A stretch of DNA of 64,000 bases from Prevotellaceae bacterium UBA4361. GTDB taxonomy: Bacteria; Bacteroidota; Bacteroidia; Bacteroidales; Bacteroidaceae. The notes beneath the pieces were generated by a model that saw nothing but the letters and a program-made list of their open reading frames with translations, did no database searches and had not been told where the DNA came from. The stretch covers positions 18,573 through 82,572 of the forward strand of contig DGSN01000018.1 of assembly GCA_002393575.1 (NCBI GenBank), given 5' to 3'. Positions 26,561 through 35,133 of the stretch are shown here, one piece after another; the stretch's first letter is position 1, and every line of letters begins with the position of its first letter. Made by a program: the position numbers and the translations under genes.

Positions 26561-29500
26561 ATGAAGCAAAAATTTTTACTTCTCGGTGCTGCATTGATGA
26601 TGTCGGCTACGGTGTTCGCTCAGTGGACGAAGCCTGTACCATCAAGTACGCAGGACATGGTTGATGATGGCGAAACGATTCAGTTCCTCTACAATCCAGG
26701 GGCTGGTGGCTTCTTGGCTGGTGCTAACGACTACAACACTCGCGCATCTGTTGCTGCTTTTGGCGACTCTATCCGCATGGCTCAGGCTTATGAGGATGAT
26801 GAGAAGACGGTTCCGCTGGGAACTTGGAACATTGGTTGCTGGCCTTCTGTAAAGAATGCTTGGCTCTACGTGTCTTGCAACGCTTGGGATGCTATGTGGG
26901 TGGATGCTCCAGAACCTTTCACAAGCGACGCTTATCCTGGCACTGACGGCTGGATTGTGGAGAAGCAGGGCAATTCGTACAAGTTCAAGAACAACGCTGT
27001 CACTTCTGCCACTGCTGGTTATTGGGGTGTTGCAGAGGTGTTCAAGAAGACTAAGGGCGACACTCGCCTTTACATCTACGACGGCAGTGCGACTTATACT
27101 GACGAGTCGGGCGATGAAATCTTGGAAGACCAGCCTGTGTTTGAGGGCGCATTCTATGATGAATGGGTTTTCATCTCGGTTGACGAGTACAAGACTTTCC
27201 AGCCAAAGGTGGCTGCTTATCAGGCTGCTCTGAAGCTGAAGGCTACGCTCGATGCTGCCAAGGCTGAGTATTCGTTCCTCGACTTCTCTGCTCCTGAGGC
27301 TGTGTATAACAACACGGGTTCTACTGCTGAACAGCTTGCTGCTGCTGAGGCTGAGGTGACTGCTATCATCGTGAACTACAAGGCTTCGCTTGCTTCGTTC
27401 GATGAGCCTCTCGACTTGACTGACCAGATTGGTGACGGTTCTTCTGTTACTCCTTGGATTCAGGAGTTCACGGGTTCGGGCACAACAGGTTCGCACACTA
27501 CCAACACTTGGTCAACTGAAGCTCCTGGTGACGGTACCGACATGACTACTCCATTCATTGAGCACTGGACTGGTTCGGGCGGTATTCTTTCCGACCAGAA
27601 GATTTATCAGAAACTTCCAAACCTTGCTCCAGGTCTCTACAAGTTCACTGTGGATGCCCGCGTTTATAGCGAGGCAGAACAGCTGAAGTCGTTCGAAGGC
27701 ATCAAGATGTTCTTCGGCAACGACAGCATCAACCTTCAGGACGAAGTTGACCTCTACTATTCGGGTTCGAAGAGTGTGCTCTGGTCGAAGAACTACTTCA
27801 GCATCATTGCTATCTTGACTGAGGCTGGCGATGTGGAACTTGGTTTCGACATCAAGAACGCTAACTTTAACTGGCTTGCTTTCAAGAACACCAGTCTCAC
27901 TTACTACGGTAACGAGAACTGCGAAGAGAATGCTTTGAAGCTGTTCAAGGCTGGTTACAAGTACGACAGAATGAGTGCTGACACCATCGCTGCACAAGTT
28001 GCTCTGATTGATGCTTACAACGCTGCTGTTGATGCATTCGACGCTGCTACTGCTAAGGATGAAATCAAGGCTGCCGCTGCTGCTGCAGACGCTGCTGAGA
28101 AGGCAGTGAAGGACAATGTGGCTGCTTACGAGAAAATCGCTAAGAAGATTGGCGAATGGGAAGCAAACCTTGACTCTCACACTGATCTTGCTGGTGAGGA
28201 ATGGGATGCATTCTCCGACTTCATGCAGATTGACAACGAGGAGGATGGTGCTGACTTCACGGCTGAACATCCTGAATACCCAACTCCTATCGCTCTCGTG
28301 CTCCAGGAGAAGATTGAGAACGGCGAATATCCTCTGAACACGGAGGAAATCAACGCTTATATCTCTACGGTTGACTCTCTCTATTCTTCTGCTGTTGCTC
28401 ACAGTCTTGTTCCTGGTACTGACTGCACCGACATGCTCACCAACCCTGCATTCGGTAGCAACACAGGTTCTTACTCTACTACAGGCTGGACAGGTTCGGC
28501 TGCCCTCGGTGGTTTGAGCGACTATATGTGTGCAGAGCGTTACGACACAACGGTTGACTTCTATCAGACGGTGAAGGGTGCTCCTGCTGGTCTCTACAAG
28601 ATTGAGACTCACGCATTCGTTCGCCCTGCTGCCAATGGTGGCTACGACGGTACAGAGGACATCAACTGCTGGCTCTACATGAACAACTTCCGTTCTACTG
28701 TTCAGAACATCATGAACGATGTGATACCAGAGGATCAGGCTGTTGACCACGTGAACTGCTACCTCGACATGACTGACGAACCATACTGGCCATCGAACAC
28801 TTGGACAACTGGTTACGACTATCTGGCAAGTGGCTACAATGCTGCTGGCGAGGCTGTTTCGGGTTATGTTCCTAACTGTATGATTGGTGCTGCTTACGCA
28901 TTCCGCGCTGGTCGCTACGGTGTTTCCACTTACGGACTTGTTGGTGATGGCGAAGACATGAAGATTGGTATCACTTCTGACGGTCAGAAGGTTCACTGGT
29001 TCCTCTTCTCTGGCTTCAAGCTCACATACGTTGGTAAGGATGCTGAGGCTATCAATGAGATTCTTCCTACTTACGTGACTGAACTTGAAAACTACTTGAA
29101 CGAGAACAGTTCGGACATGACTCAGCCTGTTGTTGACGAGGCTACTAAGGTGCTCGACAAGGCACAGGGCTTGATTGGCAGCGCAGATGCTGATGCTCTT
29201 TGGGAGGTTCTCCAGGAAACTAACAATGCGCTCACAGCTGCTAAGGCAAACAAGGCTGCTTGTGATGCTTACAAGGCTGCTTATGATGATCTGATGATTG
29301 CTGCAAGCGATGCTGAGGCAAACATCCAGGCTCTCCAAAAATTCAGCGAAGAAGAGGAGACGTTCAACAACTACGCAGACCTCACCACAGAGGAAATCGT
29401 TGCTCTCACAGAAAAGGCTGTTGCTCTCACTGCTGACCTGAAGATGCCTAACGGCGAGGCTTCGGATGAAAATCCTCTCGACTACACGGCTCTCATCACG

Positions 29501-30250
29501 AACCCAGACTTCGAGGATGGCAACAACAATGGTTGGGCAGGTACAGCTCCTGGCGGTTACAGCAGCGGTACTCCTGAAATCTACAACCAGGCATTCGACA
29601 TCCACCAGACTCTCCACCTCCCAGCAGGTACATTCCAGCTCTCAGTTCAGGCATTCAACCGTAAGCCAGCTCAGGGCCCTCAGGCAGACTACGATGCTTG
29701 GAAGGCAGGCGAGAAGGCTTCTTACCAGAATGCTTACCTCTATGCAACAGTTGGCGAGAAGACATATTCAGAGACTCTCTGCATGATTGCAGAAGGCGCT
29801 CAGAACTCGCAGTGGCTTGGTGACAACTGGTCAACTATCGACACTGGCGAAAAGGACGAAGCTGAACAGGCAATCAATGTTTACACTCCTCAGAACCTCT
29901 CAACGGCTCACGAATATCTGAACGCTGAGTATGACGAGGATGGCAACGAGACGACTCTCTACCTCAACACGCTGACATTCACACTCGCAGAGACAAGCGA
30001 TGTTGTCATTGGTCTGAAGGCTCTCACTGGCGACAACTGGTGTGCATTCGACAACTGGCATCTGCTCTACTTCGGTACAGACAGCAAGAAGGAAGACAGT
30101 GGTGACGCTGTTGCTATCGATGGCGTTGGCATCAACACTCCTGTTGAGGCTATCTACACTGTATCTGGTACTCGCGTAAGCCGCCTGCAGAAGGGTGTGA
30201 ACATTGTTCGCTTGAGCAATGGCACTATCCAGAAGGTGCTCGTGAAGTAA
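26561..30250 (+). CDS. Large secreted modular protein with T9SS tail
   Basis: 1229 residues, signal peptide MKQKFLLLGAALMMSATVFAQ. Three galactose-binding-like/jellyroll modules are suggested by repeated phrases of the form NPxFxxxxxGW, QTVKGAPAGLYKIETHAF, QTLHLPAGTFQLSVQAF and LPNLAPGLYKFTVDAR. Helical FIVAR-like linkers rich in Ala (AYNAAVDAFDAATAKDE, ALTAAKANKAACDAYKAA) separate them. The C-terminus AIYTVSGTRVSRLQKG...TIQKVLVK is a T9SS type A-like tail. No catalytic motif is visible; a surface glycan-binding role is inferred. Codon use is strongly skewed (many GCT, AAG, AAC), which also creates a 701-codon open frame on the opposite strand (27512-29617) that I regard as a shadow. Confidence 0.85.
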   Translation: MKQKFLLLGAALMMSATVFAQWTKPVPSSTQDMVDDGETIQFLYNPGAGGFLAGANDYNTRASVAAFGDSIRMAQAYEDDEKTVPLGTWNIGCWPSVKNAWLYVSCNAWDAMWVDAPEPFTSDAYPGTDGWIVEKQGNSYKFKNNAVTSATAGYWGVAEVFKKTKGDTRLYIYDGSATYTDESGDEILEDQPVFEGAFYDEWVFISVDEYKTFQPKVAAYQAALKLKATLDAAKAEYSFLDFSAPEAVYNNTGSTAEQLAAAEAEVTAIIVNYKASLASFDEPLDLTDQIGDGSSVTPWIQEFTGSGTTGSHTTNTWSTEAPGDGTDMTTPFIEHWTGSGGILSDQKIYQKLPNLAPGLYKFTVDARVYSEAEQLKSFEGIKMFFGNDSINLQDEVDLYYSGSKSVLWSKNYFSIIAILTEAGDVELGFDIKNANFNWLAFKNTSLTYYGNENCEENALKLFKAGYKYDRMSADTIAAQVALIDAYNAAVDAFDAATAKDEIKAAAAAADAAEKAVKDNVAAYEKIAKKIGEWEANLDSHTDLAGEEWDAFSDFMQIDNEEDGADFTAEHPEYPTPIALVLQEKIENGEYPLNTEEINAYISTVDSLYSSAVAHSLVPGTDCTDMLTNPAFGSNTGSYSTTGWTGSAALGGLSDYMCAERYDTTVDFYQTVKGAPAGLYKIETHAFVRPAANGGYDGTEDINCWLYMNNFRSTVQNIMNDVIPEDQAVDHVNCYLDMTDEPYWPSNTWTTGYDYLASGYNAAGEAVSGYVPNCMIGAAYAFRAGRYGVSTYGLVGDGEDMKIGITSDGQKVHWFLFSGFKLTYVGKDAEAINEILPTYVTELENYLNENSSDMTQPVVDEATKVLDKAQGLIGSADADALWEVLQETNNALTAAKANKAACDAYKAAYDDLMIAASDAEANIQALQKFSEEEETFNNYADLTTEEIVALTEKAVALTADLKMPNGEASDENPLDYTALITNPDFEDGNNNGWAGTAPGGYSSGTPEIYNQAFDIHQTLHLPAGTFQLSVQAFNRKPAQGPQADYDAWKAGEKASYQNAYLYATVGEKTYSETLCMIAEGAQNSQWLGDNWSTIDTGEKDEAEQAINVYTPQNLSTAHEYLNAEYDEDGNETTLYLNTLTFTLAETSDVVIGLKALTGDNWCAFDNWHLLYFGTDSKKEDSGDAVAIDGVGINTPVEAIYTVSGTRVSRLQKGVNIVRLSNGTIQKVLVK

Positions 30251-30311
30251 TGTTTGCGAATGATTAGGAGTGAGGAATGATTTTCTCACTTCTAACTCCT
30301 AATTAAATTTT

Positions 30312-30350
30312 GAAGCTCCCAGCAAAGAAGATGTGCTGGGGGCTTCTTTT
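30312..30350 (+). terminator. Terminator after the 1229-aa protein gene
   Basis: GAAGCTCCCAGCA and TGTGCTGGGGGCTTC form an imperfect stem followed by TTTTGTTG. A second, weaker hairpin (TTAGGAGTGAG...CTCCTAA) precedes it. Confidence 0.75.
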
Positions 30351-30354
30351 GTTG

Positions 30355-30415
30355 ATGATGGGCGGGATGGGGTTAATGGGCGGGATGGGGTTGATGGGAA
30401 GTATGGGGCTGAAAA
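30355..30415. repeat. Short tandem GGGCGGGATGGGGTTRAT repeats
   Basis: Two 18-bp units and a degenerate third between the terminator and leuS. G-rich; no gene. TATCTTTG at 30459-30466 is a possible leuS -7 box without a clear -33 partner. Confidence 0.55.
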
Positions 30416-30598
30416 TCAAAAATTTGAATGATAATTTTTTTATGCGCTGATTTTGCGCTATCTTTGCAGAGAATTTTTGTGGAAACGGTTGCGGCATGGC
30501 AAGAGAGGTCTTTTGCTATGCTGTTTTGGCGTGTTTTCTACAAATAATTCTGATGACTCACATAATTAGCAAGTGGAAAATTCGTTATAATAAAAGAT

Positions 30599-33442
30599 AT
30601 GGAATACAATTTCAAAGAGATTGAGAAGAAATGGCAGCAACGCTGGGTGGAGCAGAAGACTTACCACGTTGTTGAAGACGAGAACAAGCAGAAGTTCTAT
30701 GTGCTGAACATGTTCCCTTATCCATCGGGCGCAGGACTGCACGTGGGACATCCGCTGGGATACATAGCAAGCGACATCTATGCACGCTACAAGCGTTTGC
30801 AGGGTTTCAATGTGCTGAACCCGATGGGCTACGATGCCTACGGACTGCCAGCAGAGCAGTATGCCATCCAGACTGGTCAGCATCCTGAAATCACTACTTT
30901 CCAGAATATCGACCACTATCGCGAACAGCTCGACAAGATTGGTTTCTGCTTCGACTGGGATCGCGAGGTGCGCACCTGCGACCCTGACTACTATCACTGG
31001 ACGCAGTGGGCTTTCCAACTCATGTACGAAAGCTACTACGACAACGACTTGCAGAAGGCTCAGCCTATCGACAAGTTGGTGAAGCACCTCGAAGAGAAAG
31101 GCACTGAGGGACTGAATGCCGCTGGTTCGGAAGAACTCACGCTGACGGCTGCTGAATGGAACGCAATGGACGAGAAGCAGAAGAGCGACACGCTGATGAA
31201 CTGGCGCATTGCTTTCTTGGGTGAGACAATGGTGAACTGGTGCCCTCAGCTTGGCACGGTGCTTGCCAATGATGAGGTTGTTGATGGTGTGTCGGTGCGA
31301 GGCGGTTATCCTGTTGTGCAGAAGAAGATGCGCCAGTGGTGCCTCCGTGTGAGTGCCTACTCGCAGCGTCTGCTCGACGGACTCGACACGATTCAGTGGA
31401 CGGAGAGTCTGAAGGAAACCCAGCGCAACTGGATTGGTCGCTCGGAAGGAACGGAAGTGGAGTTCTATGTGGCTGATTCCGACAAGCATTTCACCATCTT
31501 CACCACCCGTGCAGATACGATGTTCGGAGTGACGTTCATGGTGTTGGCTCCAGAGAGCGAACTCGTAGCAGAACTGACTACGCCTGAGCAGAAGGCGGAG
31601 GTGGATGCCTATCTGGAACAGGTGAAGAAGCGCACGGAACGCGAGCGCATGATTGACAAGAAGGTGACGGGTGTGTTCACGGGCAGCTATGCCATCAACC
31701 CATTCACTGGCGAGAAGAACCCAATCTGGGTGAGCGACTACGTGCTGGCAGGTTATGGAACGGGTGCTATCATGGCTGTTCCTGCTCACGACTCACGCGA
31801 CTATGCCTTTGCCAAGCACTTCAACCTTCCTATCATTCCGCTCATCGAGGGTGCCGACGTGAGCGAAGAGAGCTACGATGCGAAGGAAGGTATTGTGATG
31901 AACAGTCCACGTCCAGGCGTGACTCCATATATTGATTTCTCCCTCAATGGCTTGACCATCAAGGAAGCCATCGCTGCCACGAAGGAATACGTGGAATCCC
32001 ACAAGTTGGGACGCGTGAAGGTGAACTACCGCTTGCGCGATGCCATCTTCTCTCGTCAGCGTTATTGGGGTGAGCCATTCCCTGTGTATTACAAGAACGG
32101 CATCCCTCAGATGATTCCATCGGAGTGCTTGCCTTTGCTCCTGCCAGAAGTGGATAAGTTCCTCCCTACCGAAACGGGTGAACCGCCACTCGGCAACGCT
32201 ACGAAATGGGCTTGGGACGAGCAGAACAAGCAGGTGGTGGAGAACTCGAAGATTGACAATGTGACAGTGTTCCCCATCGAACTCTACACTATGCCAGGAT
32301 TTGCGGGTAGTTCGGCTTACTACCTCCGCTACATGGACCCTCACAACAAGACAGCCCTCGTGAGCGAGAAGGCAGATACCTACTGGAAGCATGTTGACCT
32401 CTACGTGGGAGGAACGGAACATGCAACGGGTCACCTCATCTACAGCCGTTTCTGGAACAAAGTGCTTCACGACTACGGCTACAGCTGCGAGGAAGAACCA
32501 TTCCAGAAGCTCATCAACCAGGGTATGATTCAGGGTCGTTCGAACTTTGTGTATCGCATCAAGGACACGAATACTTTTGTGAGCTACAACCTCAGCAAGG
32601 AGTACGATGTGACACCTATCCATGTGGATGTGAACATCGTGCAGAACGATGTGCTCGACGTGGAGGCATTCAAGGCTTGGCGACCAGAATACGAGACGGC
32701 TGAGTTCATTCTCGAAGACGGTAAGTACATCTGTGGCTGGGCCATCGAGAAGATGTCGAAATCCATGTTCAACGTGGTGAACCCTGACATGATTGTGGAG
32801 CGTTTCGGTGCCGACACCCTTCGTCTTTATGAAATGTTCCTCGGTCCTGTGGAGGCAAGCAAGCCTTGGGACACCAACGGAATCGACGGTTGCCACCGCT
32901 TCTTGAAGAAACTGTGGATGTTCGCTTTCGACAAGGAAGGCAAACTGCGTTGCAACAACCCAGAAAGCACGAAGGAAGAGCTGAAGTCCATCCACAAGCT
33001 CATCAAGAAAGTTACGCAGGACATTGAGAACTTCTCTTATAACACCTCTGTCTCTGCCTTCATGATTTGCTTGAACGAGCTGAACCAGATGAAGAGCACG
33101 AGCAAGGAAGTGCTGGAGAACTTTGTTGTGCTGTTGGCTCCATTCTGCCCTCACATCGCAGAAGAACTTTGGGAGGCACTCGGACACGACACCACTGTCT
33201 GCGATGCACAATGGCCAGTGTGCAACGAGGAATACCTGAAAGAAGATGCCATCAACCTCACCATCAGTTTCAATGGCAAGGCACGCTTCCAGATGTCGTT
33301 CCCTGTGGATGCCGACAATGCCACCATCGAAAAGGCTGTGTTAGAGAATCCACAGTCGGCTAAGTACATGGAAGGCTTCCAGCACGTGAAGACGATTGTG
33401 GTGCCAAAGAAGATTGTGAATATCGTACTGAAGAAAATTTAA
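30599..33442 (+). CDS. leuS: Leucyl-tRNA synthetase
   Basis: 947 residues, a usual length for bacterial LeuRS. Class I motifs: HVGH at 48-51 (PYPSGAGLHVGHPLGY) and KMSKS at 718-722 (IEKMSKSMFNVV). The CP1 editing domain is present (TTRADTMFGVTFMVLAPES; YGTGAIMAVPAHDSRD with the editing Asp). Charges tRNA-Leu in the cytosol. The yitT-rdgB gene follows after 40 bases, with a small hairpin between, so the two may be co-transcribed. Confidence 0.97.
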   Translation: MEYNFKEIEKKWQQRWVEQKTYHVVEDENKQKFYVLNMFPYPSGAGLHVGHPLGYIASDIYARYKRLQGFNVLNPMGYDAYGLPAEQYAIQTGQHPEITTFQNIDHYREQLDKIGFCFDWDREVRTCDPDYYHWTQWAFQLMYESYYDNDLQKAQPIDKLVKHLEEKGTEGLNAAGSEELTLTAAEWNAMDEKQKSDTLMNWRIAFLGETMVNWCPQLGTVLANDEVVDGVSVRGGYPVVQKKMRQWCLRVSAYSQRLLDGLDTIQWTESLKETQRNWIGRSEGTEVEFYVADSDKHFTIFTTRADTMFGVTFMVLAPESELVAELTTPEQKAEVDAYLEQVKKRTERERMIDKKVTGVFTGSYAINPFTGEKNPIWVSDYVLAGYGTGAIMAVPAHDSRDYAFAKHFNLPIIPLIEGADVSEESYDAKEGIVMNSPRPGVTPYIDFSLNGLTIKEAIAATKEYVESHKLGRVKVNYRLRDAIFSRQRYWGEPFPVYYKNGIPQMIPSECLPLLLPEVDKFLPTETGEPPLGNATKWAWDEQNKQVVENSKIDNVTVFPIELYTMPGFAGSSAYYLRYMDPHNKTALVSEKADTYWKHVDLYVGGTEHATGHLIYSRFWNKVLHDYGYSCEEEPFQKLINQGMIQGRSNFVYRIKDTNTFVSYNLSKEYDVTPIHVDVNIVQNDVLDVEAFKAWRPEYETAEFILEDGKYICGWAIEKMSKSMFNVVNPDMIVERFGADTLRLYEMFLGPVEASKPWDTNGIDGCHRFLKKLWMFAFDKEGKLRCNNPESTKEELKSIHKLIKKVTQDIENFSYNTSVSAFMICLNELNQMKSTSKEVLENFVVLLAPFCPHIAEELWEALGHDTTVCDAQWPVCNEEYLKEDAINLTISFNGKARFQMSFPVDADNATIEKAVLENPQSAKYMEGFQHVKTIVVPKKIVNIVLKKI

Positions 33443-33452
33443 ATGAAGAAAG

Positions 33453-33471
33453 GCTTCGGCAAAACCGAAGC
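33453..33471 (+). other. Small hairpin between leuS and yitT-rdgB
   Basis: GCTTCGG-CAAAA-CCGAAGC, a 7-bp perfect stem without a T-run. A near-identical hairpin lies at 51585-51603 inside the end of a coding region. Confidence 0.55.
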
Positions 33472-33482
33472 TTACTAACAAT

Positions 33483-35003
33483 ATGCAACCCAGCATTCCT
33501 GAATTTGCACGGAACATAGCACTTGAGGCTCGCGACTACGTGATGATTACGATCGCCCTCGTGTTCTATGCTTTTGCTCTCACCTGTTTCATGCTTCCCT
33601 ACAGTATCACGACGGGAGGCATAGCGGGTGTTTCTTCCATTGTCTATTTCGTCACCAACATGATGAACCCTGGGCATGGATTCGAAGTGCAATACACATA
33701 CCTTATTATAAATGTGGTGTTCCTCATTGTCGCCATCAAGGAATTGGGATGGAAATTCTGCATCAAGACCATCTACGCTGTTCTGATGCTCACCTTCATC
33801 CTTTGGCTGATGCAACGCATTGTGGGAAATGACCCAGCGACAGGTCTGCCTCGTCCTTTCGTGAAGAACCAGGCATTCATGTCGTGCATCATCGGAGCCG
33901 TGATTGAGGGTCTTGGCCTTGCCATCTGCTTCCTCAATAATGGTTCGACAGGAGGAACGGATATCATTGCCGCCATCGTGAACAAATACCGCAACGTGTC
34001 GTTGGGCTATGTGATTATGGTGTGCGATGTCATCATCATTTCCTCTTGCTGGTTTGTGTTCCACGACGTGGAACGACTCGTGTTTGGCTATGCCACACTG
34101 TTCATCTCTGCCTTCACGCTCGACTATGTGATGAACCGTCAGCGGCAGTCGGTGCAGTTCATGATTTTCTCTCGCAACTACTCCAAGATTGCTGATGCCA
34201 TCAATGCCACAGGTCGAGGTGTGACCGTGCTCGACGGAACGGGTTGGTACACCAAGACGGAGCGAAAGGTGGTGGTGTGCTTGGCACGTAAGCGCGAAAG
34301 CATCAATATCTTCCGTATGATTAAGTTTATCGACCCATACGCCTTTGTTTCGATGGGAAATGTGCAGGGTGTGTATGGCGAAGGATTTGACAAGATGAAA
34401 GTGAAAAAAATGAGTTCGAAGCGAACCGTCGTGTTTGCTACCAATAATCAGCACAAACTCGAAGAGGTGCGTGCCATGCTGGGCGATGACTTCGAAGTGC
34501 GCAGTTTGGAGGACATCGGTTGTCGTCAGGAAATTCCTGAGACAGGCGAGACCTTCCGCGAGAATGCCAGTCAGAAGGCACACTTTGTGAAGAAATTCTA
34601 TGGTTTCGACTGTTTCGCCGATGATACGGGACTGGAAGTGGAAGCCTTGAATGGTGCGCCAGGAGTGCGTTCGGCTCGTTATGCTTCTGAAGTGGGGCAT
34701 GACTCTCAGGCGAATATGGACAAGTTGCTCGGCGAATTGCAGAACCAGCAGAACCGCAAGGCCGACTTCTGCACTGTCATTGCCTTTGTGACTGACAATG
34801 CCGACTATTACTTCGAAGGAAAGGTGGATGGACACATCATCGACGAGAAGCGAGGTGAAGGCGGCTTTGGCTATGACCCAATCTTCGTGCCAGAAGGATA
34901 CGAAAAGACCTTTGCTGAAATGAGTGCTGAAGAGAAGAACAGCATCAGTCACAGAGGTCGTGCTGTGGTGAAACTCGTTGAGTTCCTTCGGACACAGCCG
35001 TAA
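33483..35003 (+). CDS. YitT-family membrane protein fused in frame to RdgB/Ham1 dITP/XTP pyrophosphatase
   Basis: One frame of 506 residues. Residues 1-309 are a YitT/DUF2179 protein: TM helices (VMITIALVFYAFALTCF, YLIINVVFLIVAI, AFMSCIIGAVIEGLG, IMVCDVIIISSCWF) and the soluble C-terminal DUF2179 domain. From Met310 (ATG 34410) the sequence is a complete RdgB of 197 residues (VVFATNNQHKLEEV, FADDTGLEVEAL, PGVRSARYA, GYDPIF, SHRGRA), which hydrolyses dITP/XTP to keep them out of DNA. The two are normally separate. The joint is an A7 run (34404-34410); with A6 the first gene would end TGA overlapping the rdgB ATG. Fusion may be real, slippage-dependent, or an error. Confidence 0.85.
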   Translation: MQPSIPEFARNIALEARDYVMITIALVFYAFALTCFMLPYSITTGGIAGVSSIVYFVTNMMNPGHGFEVQYTYLIINVVFLIVAIKELGWKFCIKTIYAVLMLTFILWLMQRIVGNDPATGLPRPFVKNQAFMSCIIGAVIEGLGLAICFLNNGSTGGTDIIAAIVNKYRNVSLGYVIMVCDVIIISSCWFVFHDVERLVFGYATLFISAFTLDYVMNRQRQSVQFMIFSRNYSKIADAINATGRGVTVLDGTGWYTKTERKVVVCLARKRESINIFRMIKFIDPYAFVSMGNVQGVYGEGFDKMKVKKMSSKRTVVFATNNQHKLEEVRAMLGDDFEVRSLEDIGCRQEIPETGETFRENASQKAHFVKKFYGFDCFADDTGLEVEALNGAPGVRSARYASEVGHDSQANMDKLLGELQNQQNRKADFCTVIAFVTDNADYYFEGKVDGHIIDEKRGEGGFGYDPIFVPEGYEKTFAEMSAEEKNSISHRGRAVVKLVEFLRTQP

Positions 35004-35024
35004 GGCATAGAATAATAAAAGCCT

Positions 35025-35056
35025 CACCCCAACCCCTCTCCAAAGGGCAAGGGGAG
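35025..35056. repeat. G/C-run palindromic repeat (same family as those around the DUF559 gene)
   Basis: CACCCCAACCCCTCTCC then AAAGGGCAAGGGGAG, in the intergenic space before porZ. It resembles the copy at 41405-41437. ATTCTTC-type repeats follow at about 35085-35112. Confidence 0.6.
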
Positions 35057-35133
35057 TAGAATGAAGAAATAAAGAGTATATTTCATTCTTCATTTTTCAT
35101 TCTTCATTCATAATAAACTCACTATAGAAAACA

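Noticed and set aside
27512..29617. 701-codon open frame on the minus strand opposite the 1229-aa protein
   Set aside because: Its sequence is Ser/Val-rich low complexity with no signal, domain or promoter; it results from the biased codon use of the plus-strand gene.
33360..35093. 577-codon minus-strand frame opposite yitT-rdgB
   Set aside because: Shadow of two recognisable plus-strand domains; no start context or domain.
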